A stretch of DNA of 64,000 bases from Ephemerocybe angulata (Eukaryota; Basidiomycota; Agaricomycetes; Agaricales; Psathyrellaceae). The notes under the pieces are model-generated. The model searched no databases, was not told the DNA's origin, and was given only the letters and a program-made list of their open reading frames with translations. The number at the start of each line of letters is the position of its first letter. Within the stretch, counting starts at the first letter, position 1. Positions 10,501-20,867 of the stretch are shown piece after piece. Location: contig JAACJK010000222.1 in NCBI GenBank assembly GCA_013368325.1, positions 1 to 64,000 of the forward strand. Direction: 5' to 3'. The translations under genes and the position numbers were made by a program.

Positions 10501-12906
10501 ATGAAGTTGAGAAGAGGGAAAGAGACGCGAAGAGGAAGGAGGAGGCCAGTCTTAAGGCCGCCTCATCAGAGGTTAGTTAAATTCCTCCATATACATACAT
10601 CTAAGTAGTGCTTACATTTACCATAGCTGGGTGAGAACTCAGGAAAGGGGAAGGGGAAGGGGAAGGGGAAGGGAAAGGGAAAGCCGAAACCTACGGATGA
10701 CGCCGGTGCCCCTACCTCGGATGGCCCGAGCCAGCCCAAGAAGCGGGGTAGGCCAAGGAAGGTTGTCATCCCAGGCTCGGATGTGGTGGACCCGCCGAAA
10801 AAGCGAGGTAGGCCAAAGAAAGTGGTAGTTCCCGATTCGGAGGGCACTTCGGAGGTGGTGGACCAGCCAAAGAAGCGGGGTAGACCAAAGAAGGTGGTGG
10901 TTCCCGAATTGGAGAGTGTTGAGCAGCCGAAGAAGCGAGGTAGACCAAAGAAAGCGGCTGTTCCAGTTTCGGACAAGGTGGACCAACCAAAACAGCGGGG
11001 AAGACCGAAGAAGGCGTTGCCTACCGACACCTCTACTGCAGCTGCACCTGTGGCAGGACCCAGTCTCCTGGATAACCAGGCGACGAGCGAGAATGCTCCC
11101 ACCGACAGGTTGGGCCCCTCTGGATCGTCCTCCACCACACCAATCACATCCTCTACCACGACGGTCGACCCACAGCCGACTTCATCATCGGCTTCGGATG
11201 CAGCCTCTCCCCAACCACCTTCACCACCCCCACCACCCCCACCACCCCCTGCACCTGAATTGGCGCCAAAGGCAAAAAGAAGCTCCGCCAAGCGCGTTGA
11301 ACTTAATATTGGCACAACCAAGTTCCACTTTCTACCCGATTATGTTCCAATGATTCGTCTGTTTGGAACTACAGATCTTTACTCTACGGAGCTGGTAAGC
11401 ACCTCCGTCCTTTGGCTACATTTTAATATGAAGCTGAGCTGCGCGTGATAGGGTGAACTCATGCACCGTTGGTCTAAACGCTGGTATAAACGCTCGTCGA
11501 AAAAGAATCCCAGGAAAGAAGTTGTGAGGCACGAGAGGCGGGTTTCTCGCATGCGTGAGCTACGGAAGAAGATGGAGCGTCGACGCAAACACGAACAATT
11601 GTTGGAAACTGAAGGGACCACCGAGAAAAAGACCAATCGCTATCACATGAGCGCCAGCCATTACACAGCAGTCCCACTTTCGAGCCTCCACCTCCGAAAC
11701 CTCTCCAACGACGGCTTAGTCCAAGACAGCCCGTGCTCAGACCCTTTGGCACAGGTGGGTATTTCAATCATCAGTGTCTGTGACAGTACTGATATGAGTT
11801 TCCAGACCTTCCTTTCACAACTCCGGCAAGATCTACTGCCTCGACTACATGACACAGTGAAGAAACAATGGGACATCACTGTCCCAGACTACGTGGACGC
11901 CACCTCTGCCGTGGAGTGCCCCAGCCCCCTCGATGCCTCAGCGGTATGCATTAAGGATAATCGCATCTTTTCTCACCAGACTATTCGATTCCAGTATACC
12001 TCATACAACGTGAGACCGAAGGAAGACCTGGTAAACATCGGCACCAATTCTTGCGACGTCATGTTTCCCAACCCTCGCTTCCTCGACGACCCTCTAGCCC
12101 ATCCGTATCTGTATGCGCATGTCCTTGGGATATACCATGGCCATGTCAGCTATGGGACCTCGGGAGTCCGTACCCATTGCAGCGATCGTTTCGATTTTCT
12201 CTGGGTCCGATGGTACCAGTTCAACGCGTCGGAGTCGTCTGAGCGATTTATCTACGTAAGCTTCCCTCCTGTAGACTCCGCCGGCGCGACATCTTTTGTA
12301 GATCCCAACACCGTCATACGGGCGGTTCACATCATACCTCGCTTTCGACTTGGGCGTGTATATCCAGATCGTGGGGGACTGTCAGATCTAGGTCATGATG
12401 GAAAAGATTGGCGCCAATATTACGTAAACCGGTACGTGGCCAAGGAAATTGGAACTGTGATTGAGAGCTCATTTTAACCCTTCAGGCATGTGGATCGCGA
12501 TATGTTCATGCGATATCATATCGGGGGGGCTGTAGGTCATGTAGGCATATGGCCATCTTCCGTTATACGTCGAACGTTGCAAAGGACGCTGGACGCCTTC
12601 CATAGCACTTCTGCGTTGACTTCAGGGGCAGCCGCTACAAGTCCCTCTACTCAACCACCGAGTATGGAAGGTTTAGAAACAGCCAGGGACTCCCGGTGTG
12701 ATGGAACCGTCAACATGGAAGTTGACGAGACCGGCGGAGAGTTCCCGGAGGACAGTGAGATTCTTGTTGTTGGCCTGGGAGATGGAACATGTAGTGATTT
12801 GGACGATGATGATGGGGAAGTATCTGATACTGGCGACCAGGGAAACCTAGACGACATGGAGGTTGATGATAGCGAGGTAGATGGAGAGGATGACTATGCA
12901 ATGTAG
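7514..12906 (+). CDS. Plavaka/KDZ-type transposase, 12 exons, apparently intact
   Basis: Exons: 7514-7732, 7795-8490, 8547-9227, 9278-9507, 9568-9829, 9888-10066, 10119-10221, 10278-10571, 10627-11394, 11452-11754, 11806-12431, 12486-12906. All junctions keep frame, giving about 1,593 aa. Residues about 10-30 form a C2H2-like finger (CTACGTRF to HKMH). Family hallmarks follow in order: VDHPYNRLGVAYERHQRL, FGVRRRYY, MHAHRELQDSP, GVMFWSDSTSVGHF, FTGFCNQESFHAQW, YSADYPEKVLIA, GDCPCPRC, VDLLHEFELGVWKD, FEDLLQCAIPTFEG, FGTTDLYSTELGELMHR, FLWVRWYQFN, HVDRDMFMRYH and an acidic tail. The first acceptor used for exon 5 is chosen because it restores PEKVLIA. The 51-nt intron 11755-11805 is in frame without stops and could be retained. 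I recall this as a large Agaricomycete transposase family; superfamily placement is less certain. Element ends were not found. Confidence 0.8.
10627..11060 (+). repeat. AT-hook and KG-repeat region inside the transposase
   Basis: Exon 9 of the transposase opens with a (GGGGAA)n-like run encoding alternating Lys-Gly. Five AT-hook cores follow, PKKRGRPRK once, PKKRGRPKK three times and PKQRGRPKK once, spaced by 11-18 residues (for example VVIPGSDVVDP). AT-hooks bind the minor groove of AT-rich DNA through the RGRP core. A Ser/Thr-rich linker and a polyproline run follow before the conserved FGTTDLYSTE block. DNA repeats match protein repeats, so the array grew by tandem duplication. Confidence 0.9.
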
Positions 12907-13974
12907 TGTATTCTAGCCTCCCACCGAAATGTTACCGTAATGGTGCACCTACCAATAGCCAACATGGCATGGCGATCATAGGTGCGACACAGCGATCTCG
13001 CGATGCGGGGTAGTTCCGACCAGAGTACAACAGCACCTAACTACCCCGTAGATATGGAATAGCTGCTTCTATTACCTTGGTACATACTTCACAGAAGACA
13101 AGGAGCTTCAAGGTGCTTTAGCGGAGACCTACTATCATCGGGACGTTTCACACTTGACCTCTTCATTCATGGTGAGATTCAAAACTCAATCAAGACTCTG
13201 TCCGGTCTGTCATTCTGGCAGTCTCTGACAGAAGCTGATAATTGCAGATCACTCTCTCCAAGCGCTCGCAACTGTGTTTCATAAATTTAGGAATGATGGT
13301 TCTGATCAGTGCATCTATTGGGAGCTATTGGGTGATCGGAGAGGCCAATAATTGAGGCCGACGATCAGAACTGCCGGGCATGATGCTCAATTATTTTCTA
13401 GTACAATGGCCTCCCGATTTTAGTGATGCTCTTCATTAGATATACTGCGAGTGTGGCAAGGGACGACTCTCTGTCGTCTCACACTGCACTCGCAGGTACG
13501 TACCTAGTTCATCTTTCGCATCGTCGTCTCACACTGCACTCGCAGTTCTCGCGTTTTAGGCAACGTTACCGTGTAACGCTTTTCGTCCCCGCCCACCATC
13601 CACTTCCTTCGTAGTATTCTACTCATCCACATTTTTAGTTTCATTCACTTGTTTCATTTCATTTTCTATCTACTTACTAGTCTCCATGTACATGTCCCTT
13701 AGTAGTTGGCTTGAGTCTGACCCCCGCTTCGTCGTCCATCATCGGCGGCAAGCGGGGATCTCAGACTTGAGAACTTTGGACCCCAAATCGGATTTGGTTC
13801 GCAAACTCACGCCCTCGGATCCCATCTCTTCCTTCGCCTCTCTCTCTTCCTCTTTTCTTCCTTCTTCTCTCTCTCTCTTTTCTCTCTCCTTTCTCCCTCT
13901 CTCATTTCAGACGAGTTGGTACATAATCCCTCACCTTCCACTCGAGGTACCGACCTCAGTGTCACCCGAAGCTG
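12907..13974. other. Transposase 3' flank, hairpin and short repeats
   Basis: No gene is visible. A perfect 10-bp inverted repeat (cggggtagtt at 13006-13015, aactaccccg at 13039-13048) lies about 100 bp after the transposase stop. A 23-bp direct repeat (gtcgtctcacactgcactcgcag) occurs at 13473-13495 and 13523-13545, with a partial inverted copy (ctgcgagtg) near 13445. A pyrimidine-rich tract fills about 13820-13910. Confidence 0.6.
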
Positions 13975-14436
13975 GCCCACATGACTCTCCGAGTGCACGA
14001 ACGGGGAACACATGCTTTCTTGCGCAGCGTTCGCCTACCTGCGCTGAAATCTTTGAGCGTGGCCGTGACTTCGTCGTGGTCTCCGCAGACAGCCTTGACA
14101 CCGATGACAGACGCAACACGTTCGGTCGTTTCCAGATCACAATGCTCCATCGAGCGCTTCAGGCTGGAGCACTATCTCGTCGACTATAACGACGTGTACG
14201 GAATAATCGACGCCCTCCCGTCCCTGCAGCACCTCGAATTGGAACGCAAAACACACAGGGGGGTGCCACCACGACCATTCTTCTCAGATCTTCAAGTCAA
14301 AGGCGATGTCCTTCCCAATATTCGCACCTTCTCGTATGTTGGAAGTGGGATCCAAGCTGCAATGGTAAAGGAAGGGGAGGCGGATTTCTCCCTGTTTCGG
14401 AGGGCGCCACTGACGTGGTGGTTGAAGATTGGTTGA
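13975..14436 (+). pseudogene. F-box/LRR protein relic (C-terminal part)
   Basis: The open stretch encodes about 150 residues that align with the last third of the complete F-box protein next door. Shared blocks are FLRSVRLPALKSL (FLQSVRLPSLRSL in the full gene), IIDALPSLQHLEL (ILAALPALQSVEL), VLPNIRTFSYVGSG (ALPVIRNFSYIGRG) and DFSLFRRAPLTWW (DFDLFRAFPLDWF). The F-box and first LRRs are missing. Upstream sequence is pyrimidine-rich and non-coding, so this is a truncated duplicate. Confidence 0.7.
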
Positions 14437-14614
14437 AGATTCAGAATCCAGTTATAGATAATGCGTAGCTGTGGAATCTTCTCCCTGATACTGGGGGGTT
14501 GCCCAGATGATGATTTCGCCCCTCCTGAAGGCCCCTTCCAAGCTTCTTCTCAGCCCTGAGGTACTTACATGGGCGAGGGATTCGGGCCAATCGGCCGAAG
14601 GGTAATATCCATTG

Positions 14615-16003
14615 ATGTCAATAAGTAGTCCTAGCCTTGACACGTCCCTCTTCGTTGGTGAATACCTCCCCACCTCCACGCCACAAAGCATGCCCTCTGC
14701 GTTCATCAACGACCTACCACCCGAGATTCTCGCCAGCATTCTAGAAATTGTGGCTGGCGGAAATGCTTGGGCGAACAACACGACGTTGCCGCTCCTAAGC
14801 AGCATCTGCAGCCATTGGAGAGAGGTTCTGCTCGGCCACCCGCAGCTCTGGACTAAATTATATTGCGCAATTTCGAACAAACTCAGAAACGAACCGGACC
14901 CCCTCATATCCAACCTCATAGCTCACCTCCAGAGCTGGTATGCGCGCGCAGGAAACCTTCCCCTTGAACTCATCCTCGACTTTACAGTCACACCTCGACA
15001 TACCAATTCCCTCTACAGCTACCTCATTGCCCAGTCTAAATGGAGATCCCTCTCATTCGCGAACGATAGCGCTGCGACAACTTCAAGCTGGGTCTGGTTG
15101 CAAGACTTGATCAGGGCAGCAAGAAACTCATACGACGAAAACGACGAGCGGCCTTGCTGGCCCGGGCTCGAAACGCTGATAATCAGCTCTCCACGCGTAG
15201 TGTATGAAGGGAAACGACCCCTCGTCCTCCCCCTCAAACTGATCGCTCCCAACTTGCGGAAGATTGAGCTCACATTTTTGTACCTCCGCTCCCCTCCTTG
15301 CCCAGTGTTCAACGACATGCCTTGGACAAGCCTCACCCACTTCAAGCTGACCGGTACACTCGAAGTTTTTGACATTTCATTTCCCTTCCACGTTCTTCGG
15401 GAAGCTCCCAATCTCAAGGACCTCCGGATCTTGTTCCGGCGCTGGTACTCGCGTCAGCCTGAGGGCATGTGCCCTTCGCTGGCCGTTCCCCTCTGCCACA
15501 GAAATTTGCAACACCTTGCCCTCCTCCTCCACTGCGACGGTACTATACCTTTCCTCCAGAGTGTTCGACTCCCATCGCTGCGCTCTCTGGACCTATCGAC
15601 AGCAGCAATGGTGCCACCCACTGAAATAGGCCTACACCCTTTGGGGGACGCCATTCAGCTGCTAGTCTCACATTCCAAATGCGAGATCCAGAGCCTGCGA
15701 CTCCAACGCATGCCCAACACTGCTGCCGAGGTCCATGGCATCCTCGCTGCATTACCTGCGTTGCAGTCCGTCGAGCTGATACGCGCGGGTTGCATTTGGG
15801 GGCATAATCGTAACAAGCACAACAGCCCCGACGAATTCTTCAGGATTCTACAGGAAGATGGTAGTGCCCTCCCCGTCATCCGCAACTTCTCGTACATAGG
15901 AAGGGGCGAAAGTACATACACTGTACAGGAAGGTGTCACGGACTTCGACCTATTTCGAGCTTTCCCACTTGACTGGTTCATGAAGAAGAAGGGCCGGTGT
16001 TAG
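14615..16003 (+). CDS. F-box/LRR protein, intronless
   Basis: A single open frame of 462 aa. The ATG at 14615 opens a low-complexity lead, and a second in-frame ATG (residue 26, MPSAFIND) directly precedes the F-box and may be the true start. The F-box reads INDLPPEILASILEIV, then LLSSICSHWREVLLGHPQLW near residue 65. This is the Skp1-binding motif of SCF ubiquitin ligase receptors. Degenerate leucine-rich repeats follow to the C terminus (LRKIELTFLYLRSPP, LKDLRILF, LQHLALLL, LRSLDLS). A substrate cannot be inferred. The C-terminal signature DFDLFRAFPLDWF recurs in the relics at 13975 and 60782, showing a local family. Such large, fast-evolving F-box families are usual in Agaricomycetes. Confidence 0.85.
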   Translation: MSISSPSLDTSLFVGEYLPTSTPQSMPSAFINDLPPEILASILEIVAGGNAWANNTTLPLLSSICSHWREVLLGHPQLWTKLYCAISNKLRNEPDPLISNLIAHLQSWYARAGNLPLELILDFTVTPRHTNSLYSYLIAQSKWRSLSFANDSAATTSSWVWLQDLIRAARNSYDENDERPCWPGLETLIISSPRVVYEGKRPLVLPLKLIAPNLRKIELTFLYLRSPPCPVFNDMPWTSLTHFKLTGTLEVFDISFPFHVLREAPNLKDLRILFRRWYSRQPEGMCPSLAVPLCHRNLQHLALLLHCDGTIPFLQSVRLPSLRSLDLSTAAMVPPTEIGLHPLGDAIQLLVSHSKCEIQSLRLQRMPNTAAEVHGILAALPALQSVELIRAGCIWGHNRNKHNSPDEFFRILQEDGSALPVIRNFSYIGRGESTYTVQEGVTDFDLFRAFPLDWFMKKKGRC

Positions 16004-16556
16004 GTTCTGGGTTGTGGTGGTGCGCCTGGCAATGCTTCTGCAAGTAATACAGTGCACAGTTATCACAGAAAATAGACGTTACCTTATGGACATAGAACAT
16101 TGTTCAGGATATCCTACTCTCAATTGGAGGGCAGAGGTGTCTTCTGTCGATGGAATGCAGAAAACGCAACACTATAATTCAACATGACTTTTCCGATGGC
16201 CTTGACACCAGCTACAAGGTCGATGATTTGTACATTTCGGGACAAAGTGTACTTACAGTTTATTTCCAGAGTCTGTTTTCCTAAACTCACCCCATTTAAA
16301 TTGTTGTGGGTACGGGTGTGGCTTCTATCCTGACCTGGACAGGGGAATATGTTCTGGTGAAAACCCGCCTCTTGCCTAACCGTTCATCGACATCGGACGA
16401 AGTGCACAAACCGTAAATAAATAGTGAGAAGTTAACGAGGAAGCAATCAAAGATCATTCGCATCTAAAGAATCGGGGTGGTATAGGATATAATGTCAAAA
16501 TGATATAGTAGCTGTCGCATGAGGGGGAATATCTAAGCATGAAAGCGTGCAGTAAT
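16004..16556. other. Convergent intergenic region
   Basis: This holds the 3' ends of the F-box gene (plus) and the CorA gene (minus). It is AT-richer than its neighbours, and I see no gene in it. Confidence 0.5.
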
Positions 16557-19068
16557 TTAATAAGGTTTAGGAGGCTCAGAAGTCTTCCAACCCATTCCTT
16601 TCCCTCGTTTCGAGGTCTTCCACCAGTGGTATACGACGGCGAGATAGGAAACAATAACAATACAAGCAAGAGCGACGACGAGTCCGAAGACGACAAAAGG
16701 GTTTGTGCGTGCATGCTTACTGTTAGGTATATGCACATTCATCGAGAAAATGCCTGTATCAAGTATTAGGCAAGGTGCATGCAAATAAAGCCTGGCACTC
16801 ACCAATAGTCGTCTGACAGCACAGGACGGCAATACTGACAACCGTGAGGTATAACAGACCCTTGTCAGTACTCCCCTTGGAACGAGCGACGGTCGTTCGG
16901 AGACTCGACAGGTAGGATGGATGAGACTGGCTCAGCACCCGTTCTATATGATTTAAGCTGTGTTGAAGAGTAAGGATATGATCTACGTAGCACGTTAGAC
17001 GAAGGCAAATTCGAGCTGTAAGGGCCAAGGCATGCCTTGCACATCACCCATATAGATAGCAACTTCTAATTCTTCTCCCTTCGTTCCTCCATTCCCAAGA
17101 GATGGTTCCCCGGTTTGTAGGAGTCGCTTGCGAATTTGCGTGACAACATCTGCCTTCGACGCCAGCAAACGTCCCAATAGGGTAACGAGCTTCCGGGTTT
17201 TGGCCATCCGCCGCAAAGTGAGGGTTCTGGGGTTGACCCTGATAGCTTCTGGCTTCCTAAGCCACAACCGAGCCCAAAAGCGGGCGATCGAACGACGAAA
17301 ACGACGGAATACCAGCCTGGGAGTTAAACGCGGGCGAGCAAAGTGCGGACGGATGCTCTCTTCGGTAGAGTTAGCCGCTTCTAGCTTTGGCTTCTCGTAT
17401 GAGGAGGGCAACTGTGGGCTGGAGGACTTGGTGGAGGCGGCGGCGTCCGCCTCGGGACAAGCTTTAGCAGTAGCAGATGACGAGGTCCAGCTGCTCTGCT
17501 GTTCGAGCCTGACGCTTGAATCGTTGTCTTCGTCCTCTTCAACGTAGACCATTTTGTCTATAGCCATGACTTCCTTCTCGATTTCACTCAACACGGGAAA
17601 GAATGCGTCCACCACAGAGTCAAGAATTCCATGCGCAATCCAATCTATGGAAATGTTAGCAACACCTCCATGCTCTTCGAATTGGTAGCAAATTCCATAC
17701 CTGAAGACATGTTGACCACATCGTCTAGGAGGGAAATGCGATTTCTGACGCGGTCTACATGTTCCGATATGTCGCGGTAGTGAAACTGTAAACAGTTAGT
17801 CTATATTTCCATTCCTACTTGGCACAAATCACTCACACAGCAGATGCCCTCGTTGAATACCGCCAAGTAGACATTGGCTTCGCCGATGGGCACTTCAGGC
17901 TGCTCTGAGTCATTATCGCTGTTATTTTGGAGCTCCTTTAGGATCTTTTCCCTCTCCGCCTTGCTCTCTATGGCCCGAAACGAGACAAAATAATAACCAA
18001 GCTTCGGAAAGACCTCTAATTTCTCTCGAGGATCTTTCTGCAAGATATCTTCCAAAGTCAATGGGTGAAGGTGCAGCAACTAGAATGTATAAGTTTATGC
18101 AATCAACAATAACCGTGCACTCTTACCTTTCCTAGCGCTCTCAGGTCTGCCCAAGTTGGCGAAGCAACATCCAGGAACCAAGCCTTAGGCATGAGGCGTT
18201 GCTTCGGAACAACAGGAGTATTTTTAGACGATAGTGCTGCAGAAGCTCGTGCTTTCCCCTTCTTTGGCTTTTTGGCGGTCGATGGATCAAATGAAGATGC
18301 TGGTCGGAACCCCCCAGCAAGGCTATCAGTATGGAATTGATACCCATGCCGAGATGCGTTGGCCTGAGCATTAGGTGGCCCACGGCTTCTCCCTCTTGGT
18401 CGTCGGCTCCTGGTTCGCTTGGTCACAATCTCCAGCTGGCCTAATACGCGCGAAAGTGACGTGGTTGAAAGGATCCGTTGGCGTGCGTCCTCAGCATCTG
18501 GATTTGGCACTGCCAGGACGTCTGCTCTCGGAGGGGCAAGAGACGATGGCAGGTAGAGTGCAAACTGGCGGGCAACTTGTCGGGACTCTTCCAGAGCTTT
18601 GAGGCGGCTAATCCTAGCGACAATATCCCGCTCCGACTGTATGGTGAGTAGGCTTGTTTGGCTGCTCGACCTCCGCCGACGGAGCCGCCTCCGCGCCCGG
18701 GCGAGTGTGTTGACCGAGGACCGTGAAGACGCCGAGGAGGATGAAGAGGAAGACGTAGAAGAGGATGTCGTAGATATAGATGACGAGGAACTACCTCGCC
18801 GAACGCCCCGGGCCCATCGCGAGATGGCCAGGTCGACCACCGCGGTAATCATAGCGAAGCGGCCACCATGCCGCTCCGAAGACGATGATGATGAGCCAGA
18901 AGACGAGGTGGTGACCGAGGTGGCATCGTCTTTGAGGAAAGAAGGCTCTCCACGGTAGATGTCGTCGTCATCGATATCGCTTCCGGCGACGGCTGGCTGG
19001 TGCGGTGCGAGGTCGGTGAGCTCGATGTCCGGCGAATGGGAGGTGAAGCGGACTGCTTGACCAGTCAT
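16557..19068 (-). CDS. CorA/MRS2-like Mg2+ transporter, six exons
   Basis: Exons: 19068-18127, 18079-17837, 17785-17701, 17644-17036, 16982-16803, 16753-16557, joined in frame to 751 aa. The first 300 residues are Ser/Arg-rich and disordered with acidic patches. The CorA-type domain follows (LHPLTLEDIL, GYYFVSFRAIE, HYRDISEHVDRVRNRISLLD). A long helical stretch leads to GDVQDHILTLQHSLNHIERV and two C-terminal membrane helices (about LYLTVVSIAVLCC and FVVFGLVVALACIV). The loop at the end of helix 1 reads GIFSMNVHIP, so the family's Gly-Met-Asn selectivity motif is Ser-Met-Asn. Such proteins import Mg2+ at the plasma membrane or vacuole. The intron 17035-16983 has a GC donor. Confidence 0.85.
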
Positions 19069-19267
19069 GGTGGTAATCTTCGGTAAGCGGTTCCAGTGCG
19101 CCCGTCAGCGTTGGGCAAAGGAATTGCCCTTGTCGAAATTCAAAAGACCATTGATAAGGTAGAAGGATGAGTTCCATGGGCAAGTCCCGCCGCACAAGCG
19201 CGTAACGGGAGTCCAAAATTCATTTTCTCACGATATTCCACCCAATCACAACACGTATATTCTGGTT

Positions 19268-20682
19268 CTACGATGCCCGGAACTTTTTGTGTGGTCGTCC
19301 TTCCCCTGAGCTGTGGGCATTAAACCGTTTGCGAGGCCCAGAAGATTCGTCGAACGCCGCACCCTTGGCGTACGGCCTCGATTTTTTGTCCTTCTGGCTG
19401 ATTTTCTTCTGCTTCTTGTCGATCGCCTTCTTCACCGCTCGGCTCCCACCTTCAGCCGCAAGTGCCTCGAACCGCGCCTTGTTGAATACTTCGCGTTTCT
19501 CGCCTGGACCTAGTCAGCAATCTATGTTTCGGGCGGTGGAACGAACACACCTCTCTTCATGTACCATTCTCCCTTTCCTTCCTTCCGCTTCTCCTTCTCG
19601 ACGTTCTTCATTCGGGACATGGCATCCCGCTGGATAGCATCTTGGCGATCTTTATTAACGAGACTCTCCGCCCGCTTAACAGCCCATTCCAATCGTTCTA
19701 CCTCCGCTTGCCTTTCTTCGAGCTGGTCCCGAGGAGATGAAGAAAGGAGTCGGTTAGCTCGCTTAAGATTCTCCTTGAGAGTCTGAAGTTCGGTCTTGTG
19801 GGCATCGGCCAGGAACCCGTAGGAGTGTTGGAAGGCTTCTGGCTTAAATTCTCCAGCAAGATCGAGGAATCGAGGATCTCGCTCAACCTGGTAACTTTGA
19901 GCATCGACACCAGTCGTAGAGGCACTAATACGCACTATCTTTGGCACTTCGACAACAGTTCTGGCACGAGTAACAGGTTTCTTGGACGTTACCTCCATTG
20001 GCCTGCACTAAAATGAATAGGGGATGTCAATAGCACAAATGGCACATACGCGTTTTTATTTGCCCTCTTCTTGTGCGTCTCCTTTGCAGTCCATTTAACC
20101 TTTTCCACTTTCGGCCTGCTGGCTTTTACGGACACTTCAGATACACTGCCGTCGGAATCATTCTCGTCTTCATCGTCTGTTTCCATCTCGGCTGCGTATA
20201 ATGCTGTTTGTGCCTTTCGCAATGTGCCGAGAGGCAGGCTTTTCAGGTCTGGAATAACATGAGAATAATCGACAATCAGGAAACTCGAAACTGACTGTTC
20301 TCCAAGTCATTCTAGAAAACGAGTTAGTCTATAAAAGCTCCTAATACAACAGTAGACGTACCAGGGCCGAAGCTTTCGGTTTCACCGAGCGCTCCTCCTT
20401 CTCTGGCTTCGCATTCTCATAATCGAGGTCGTCGTCGTCATCCCACTGCACAATACGCGCGGCATCGGCGTCCTCGTCCTCGTTCTCATTCTCCTCATCA
20501 TCAAAGTCCTCGCCAGAATCCGATTGTCCATCCTGGCTTGACCCTTCCTCGAATTCATTAGGCGACAGTTCATAGTCAGACAGCGGTTCAGGCTCTTCGT
20601 ATGTTTGGCGGCTGCGCTTCTGGGTAGGGCCAGGTGTTGATTTCACTGGAGCAGCATCTTTCGAGTGACGTCTCCGCGGCAT
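19268..20682 (-). CDS. RRP36: rRNA biogenesis protein RRP36, five exons
   Basis: Exons: 20682-20362, 20311-20296, 20248-20050, 20002-19551, 19503-19268, giving 407 aa. The N-terminal third is acidic ([17 protein letters not shown]). The conserved core reads [58 protein letters not shown], then [20 protein letters not shown] and [23 protein letters not shown]36 works in the nucleolus in early processing of the 18S rRNA precursor as part of the small-subunit processome. Exon 2 is only 16 nt (AATGACTTGGAGAACA), and the frame supports it ([15 protein letters not shown]). All introns are 47-50 bp. Only 185 bp separate its start from the next gene's stop upstream. Confidence 0.9.
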
Positions 20683-20867
20683 GTTCGTGTAAGGGGGAGA
20701 AAGGATGGGGGATTGCCTTGAGGCTTGGAACAAGTAGGAAGAGAAGACGCAGAACAGTTGTGCACAGCCACATCAATATTCGATTTCGTCCCTGGCCAAG
20801 TCACTTTTACCCAACTTTTACCTTGCCACCATGACCTGACCCAGCCTCCAGTAAATTGCATCAATAT

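Noticed and set aside
10566..11321. 251-codon minus-strand frame over the AT-hook exon
   Set aside because: It is antisense to the plus-strand repeats, and its Gly/Phe repeats simply mirror them.
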